Assembly: GCA_948146395.1 (NCBI GenBank)
Contig: OX411544.1
Coordinates: 56,969,642 to 57,033,641, forward strand
Direction of reading: 5' to 3'
DNA: 64,000 nucleotides
From: Fragum whitleyi
Lineage: Eukaryota > Mollusca > Bivalvia > Cardiida > Cardiidae
Shown: positions 55,401 through 61,400 of the stretch, one piece after another
Layout of the letters: each line of letters begins with the position of its first letter
Position numbering within the stretch: the first letter of the stretch is position 1
Made by a program: the position numbers and the translations under genes
Notes under the pieces: model-generated
What the model was told of the DNA's origin: nothing
What the model saw: only the letters and a program-made list of their open reading frames with translations
Database searches by the model: none

Positions 55401-58400
55401 GGAACTAGACTCCGGCTCCCCATTTATTTATTTCCATCCACCCAACCCTCCATGGATGTTACTCTCCTCTCATGGAGGTGGCCATGCGTTAGGGACCCAA
55501 TCACAGGCCGGGTAGTCCCACAGGGTCCTATCCCTGTTCCACCAGCCCAGCGTTAGGGACCCAATCACTGAGCTATATCTATATTCCAACCTACAGGGTC
55601 CTATCCCTGTTTCACCAGCCCAGCGTTAGTGATCCAATCACTGAGCTATAACCTCTAAACTCTCAACCCCCTTGGCTCAGTGTCCAATCACAGAGCCATA
55701 CTATACAATGGATTGGCCCTGAGCCTATTCCTTCTCCCGCCAAAAATTAGGTAAAATATATAGATATTGAGCAATTTATAAAATATTCCTAATAAAATTG
55801 ATATCCCTCTGGAATTTTCCGCAACTCATGACCAAAAATAAAATAAGTCCTAATCCTATTACTTAAGAACTGATTTCACTTTTGCTTCAGAATTGTCTTT
55901 TCTATCCATTTGTTCTTTTTCACATTTAACTAACAGTACTTATTGTCAATATCAAAACATAATATTTTCTGTACAGGAAATGTTCTTACCATGAGAATGA
56001 ATGATACATTTAAATTTACGAACATAAAATAATGCACATACAATTATTTTCATAAAGTCTCTTATTCATTTATATTTTATAAGCATCACAGAAAACCTAA
56101 GAGCGCCCCCTTTCTGGTGGTCCTCCACAATGGTCCTGCAAGTATACAATACATTATCATGTTAAAGATTGAATCTAAACCTATAATTACTTAATAAAAA
56201 ATGCTATACCATACTCTACTATTAAGCTTATTAACATATACATATATTTTTAGCCGTCATGCCAAAAAGAGGGAGGGTGGGTGGGAAATTGCATTAATTG
56301 CAGTTATCAAAATATTTTTGATGATTGTTCTGATTAAAGCGCCATCTGATGACTAGCAAGTTTCATGCTGATTAATTTCTCATGAGTAACCGGTGGACCC
56401 GTCGGTGACAAGGTAAACAGATCCCCTTCAATTTTAGGCAGTAATAAATCGGCCTATTTTGAATAAATAGCCCTTATTATTACATGACGGCTAAAATAGT
56501 ACAAGCAACATATATATCAAAATTGCTTTAATGAATTATTATCACATTACAAGCAACATATGTATCAAAATGCTTTAATGAATAATTATTACATAATAGT
56601 GTGGCAGAATGGGGCATGGAGTCGCAGAAAATCCCCGAGAGATATCATTAGATTTTTAGTAAGGAACTAGACTCCGGCTCCCCATTTATTTATTTCCATC
56701 CACCCAACCCTCCATGGATGTTACTCTCCTCTCATGGAGGTGGCCATGGGTTAGGGACCCAATCACAGGCCGGGTAGTCCCACAGGGTCCTATCCCTGTT
56801 CCACCAGCCCAGCGTTAGGGACCCAATCACTGAGCTATATCTATATTCCAACCTACAGGGTCCTATCCCTGTTTCACCAGCCCAGCGTTAGTGATCCAAT
56901 CACTGAGCTATAACCTCTAAACTCTCAACCCCCTTGGCTCAGTGTCCAATCACAGAGCCATACTATACAATGGATCGGCCCTGAGCCTATTCCTTCTCCC
57001 GCCAAAAATTAGGTAAAATATATAGATATTGAGCAATTTATAAAATATTCCTAATAAAATTGATATCCCTCTGGAATTTTCCGCCACACGAACCATGTTC
57101 GCCCCAAAATTCCACCAGTATTCATCGTCATTTCATTGAGTCTCCACCTGAACAATAGATACCTGGTAAATTAAGGTTGGTTACAAAACAAAGTCAAACC
57201 ACATTGGACAGTTCTTCATCTGCCCTTACCTCACCACCACTATCTTCAAGTGGCATTACTGTTAAATAACTTCATTCATTATACGCCCGTCGAAGACGGG
57301 ACGTATTATGGGATCACCCGTGACGTCCGGCGTCCGGGCGTCCGGGCGTCCGGCGGCGTCCACTTCTTTGTCCGGAGCATAACTCTGTCACTTGAAGTCC
57401 GATGGACTTCAAACTTGGCAATTATATTCTTCTCATTATTGCGGAGTGCAGTGCACAAGAACCATAACTCTACCTGGCCTATTTTTTGAGTTATTGCCCT
57501 TTGTTGTTTTTCAGACTTTAATCTTGTCCGGAGTATATCTCTAAAAGTATAATAGCTAGGATCATGAAACTTCATGGGTGTATAGATCTCACCAAGGGGG
57601 AGTGCAGTGCACAAGAACCACAACTCTACCTGGCCTATTTTTTGAGTTATTGCCCTTTGTTGTTTTTCAGACATGAATCTTGTCCGGAGTATATCTCTTA
57701 AAGTATAAAAGCTAGGATCATGAAACTTCATAGGTGTATAGATGTCACCAAGGGGGAGTGCAGTGCACAAGAACCTTAACTCTACAGGGCCTATTTTTTG
57801 AGTTATTCCCCTTTGTTGTTTTTCAGACTTGAATCTTGTCCGGAGTATATCTCTAAAAGTATAATAGCTAGGATCATGAAACTTCATGGGTGTATAGATC
57901 TCACCAAGGGGGAGTGCAGTGCACAAGAACCATAACTCTACCTGGCCTATTTTTTGAGTTATTGCCCTTTGTTGTTTTTCAGACTAGAATCTTGTCCGGA
58001 GTATATCTCTAAAAGTATAATAGCTAGGATCATGAAACTTCATAGGTGTATAGATGTCACCAAGGGGGAGTGCAGTGCACAAGAACCACAACTCTACCTG
58101 ACCTATTTTTTGAGTTATTGCCCTTTGTTGTTTTTCAGACTTGAATCTTGTCCGGAGTATATCTCTTAAAGTATAGAAGCTAGGATCATGAAACTTCATG
58201 GGTGTATAGATCTCACCAAGGGGGAGTGCAGTGCACAAGAACCATAACTCTACCTGGCCTTTTTTTTTAGTTATTGCCCTTTGTTGTTTTTCAGACTTGA
58301 ATCTTGTCCAGAGTATATCTCTAAAAGTATAATAGCTAGGATCATTAAACTGCATGGGTGTATAGATCTCACCAAGGGGGAGTGCAGTGTACAATAACCA

Positions 58401-61400
58401 TAACTCTGCCTGGCCTATTTTTTGAGTTATTGCCCTTTGTTGTTTTTCAGACATGAATCTTGTCCGGAGTATGTCTCTTAAAGTATAATAGCTAGGATCA
58501 TGAAACTTCATCGGTGTATAGATGTCATCAAGGGGGAGTGCAGTGTACAAGAACCATAATTCTACCTGGCCTATTTTTTGAGTTATTGCCCATTGTTGTT
58601 TTTATGCCCCCGATAGGGAGGCATCATAAATTTGACTTGTCCGTCCGTCCGTCTGTCTGTCCGTCTGTCATTCCGTCCAAAAACTTTAACATTGGCCATA
58701 ACTTCTAAATCAAAGCGGTGTCGGGGGCATTGTCATCTTACAGTGACAGCTCTTGTTCATTCTAAAATCTTGTCCAGAGTATATCTCTAAAAGTATAATA
58801 GCTAGGATCATGAAACTTCATGGGTGCAAAAATTATTCATTCAAAATAACCTCAGTTCTATTCAAACCCCCAGTTAATACTAAGCAGTGTGACGGGCGTA
58901 TCTTGTGACAATTTGGCACCTTGTTTTGATCATTATAATCCACATTACAAGTTTATTATTGCAAAACTCATTTAACTAAAACTTATGGAATTCTATTGCA
59001 ATCCATCACCAATCAATTTGTTTCCAAGACAATACTATGCTACCTCACATAGGGCATTCAATCTAAGATGTAATACTAACCGTATTAAGTCATGAAAGAT
59101 AATTTTTTACTCATAGCATCAGTCTATCCCAATTCATTATCTTGTGTTTTCATATCACAAGTCACCTCTTTAAATCTTAAACATTAAATAGCCCACTAGT
59201 GCGCCCAGGAAATGATATCGTTATAAACATCAGACAATCTATAATCTGAAATAGACTTAGAAAAATGGTTTTAACAATATGTCATGCAAATGCCTGCTTT
59301 AAAGCTGTAAGGAGTTCCTGCAATAAAAATGATTTACAATGATTAATTTCAAAATATCAAGTCAAAAAGAGTATGCAACAAAAACACTTGATTGGATATA
59401 TTTCCTAATCGAAATCTCTGTTGAGCATCCCGTAAATCACTTGAAAAGCCCACCTGAAATGACTAAAAGTGGTTAAGCAACTTTACTGCATGATTCCGAT
59501 TGGGAGATGTGAAGAAAGCTATTCTTTACAGGTCCACTATTAGAAAAGAGCTTATTAAACACACAACAAAGTTAAAAACATTTTAAAAGAGTCAAGTTAT
59601 ATATGTATTATTACTTTTTTTTTTTTTTTTTTTACATCGTAGATAAACCACAACGGTCATCCTTTGGTAAATGAATCCATTAGAAGAATCCATGGTTCTC
59701 CTGATACAATCCAATATTTTAAGTGTACAAGCCACCTATATTAAGTAAAAAACATGATACATCAGTAGATCACTCAGCAAAGCCTAAATTAATATATATT
59801 TGTAAACCTATAATCTTGCTTTCACATTTTTCATCAAGTAACCTAGCAAAATAAATACATAAGTGAATGAAATAGTGTTGCATCTACTCAAGGAATATTT
59901 TAATTATAAGAAGCAGTTCCATGTACACATCCAATCTGAAACATTTTTTTTTTTTAAAGTTAAAGCAATCTGGCTTTATATAGAAAACTCTACTGTGAGA
60001 ACAAGCCTATCAACGGAAGCTGTATGGTTCCAATTCAAGTATTGGATGATGAATGAATATTGTGTTTAGTGGATATGTTGTATTGAGACCAGTCTGTTGA
60101 AACAAGACACACGTATTTTATAAGAGTGACTGCTTATATAGAATAAGTTCCTCAAATACACCCTGTCTTTAGACAAGGTCAGGCTGTAGGGAAATTATAC
60201 TACAACTTGAACCTACATCATCAATAACAGAAAGAGTACAACTAAGCCACTTCTTTCGAAGCAGGTAGGTACACAAGTGCTCCCACTGGAGGGTTAAATC
60301 TAATTTTACAGCATGCTTGAACCATCTCTGTAAGAGGGACCAAGAAATGCACCTAACATTATTAAAGCTATAATTTTGGGGGGAAGGGGGGGTGCACAAC
60401 AATATTTGAGAGCTTGGGGAACCCAGGGCCCGAAAATTCTACTCGTCCGCCCGTCCTGCATGATCCTCTCCCTCCTTGTCTATATAAGCAGGATGAGTGG
60501 ATTTTGCAAAATTTCACTAATGAAATTAATGTATCACTATATTTTCTTATATAGCAGGACAAGTAGATATTTCAAGAATTTTCAAGCCCTGGAACCTGAA
60601 TTAACTAAAGTTTAAACTATTTTCAAGGAGACTCCAGTGAATTCAGGTTGATGTTGGTATATACATCTCATATGTTGCACCAGTCTTTGTTGAATAATAA
60701 AATGAATAATTAAGAGGAAATTAAAAACAACTTTGCAGTAAATGCCACATGCATAAAGTAAAATAGATCAATTGCATGAAATGGGTAATCCAGGTATATT
60801 AAACAATAACATTTCGTTGGACTATTAATTATACAGTTTTCCATGACTCGTGTTTCTTTGAATATGAACTCCCACAATTATAAATGAAACCCCTCTTTAC
60901 CTAGTGTGAAGGCATTCATTATATCACAAAGAGCCTCATCTAAGAAGGTAAGAACATTTTCTGTACAGAAAATATTATGTGTTGATATTGACAATGAAAA
61001 CTGTTAGGTAAATGTGTAAAAGAGCAAATGGACAGCAAGGACTATTCTAAAGGAAAAGTGCAACTAATTCTTAAGGAATAGAATAAGGACTTATTTTATT
61101 TTTTAGCTGCTATTTACTGTAAAAAAATATCAATCTAAAAATAGCCTTGGTTGTTAACACTTTTAGATAGCGTTGGTTGTTTCCGCACTTGTTTTTCTTA
61201 TACTGTTTCTGCCTAACAAAATTCACAAGTTTTTAGCTCACCTGAGCACGAAGTGCTCAAGGTGAGCTATTGGGATCGTAGAATGTCCATCGTCCGTCGT
61301 CCACAATTTCTTTAAACATCTTCTCCTCCTAAACCAGTGGGCGAATCTTGATGAAACTTGGCATGGATGTTCCTTGGGTCAAGCTCTACCAAAGTTGTTC

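Larger units (their letters stand above)
55834..61104. mobile_element. Element L with about 155-bp terminal inverted repeats
   Basis: AAAATAAAATAAGTCC at 55836 onward, running through TTATTGTCAATATCAAAACA and ATAATATTTTCTGTACAGG to about 55990, is mirrored at 60949-61104 (ending GGACTTATTTTATTTT), with roughly four of five bases matching. Between lie copy 2 of the direct repeat, element F2 and about 2 kb without coding potential. Probably a non-autonomous DNA transposon. Confidence 0.72.

Noticed and set aside
55338..57088. A complete LTR retrotransposon with two LTRs
   Set aside because: The space between the LTR-like units has no primer-binding site, no polypurine tract and no gag-pol sign, and the repeated part extends 123 bp upstream of the LTR-like start in both copies.
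57306..58550. Long minus-strand open frames with repeated [24 protein letters not shown] units (also at 46076-46495)
   Set aside because: The protein repeat follows the 156-bp DNA monomer (156 is divisible by 3) of a non-coding tandem element; the same frame is broken in neighbouring units and the termini are those of a transposon, so this is not a repeat protein.
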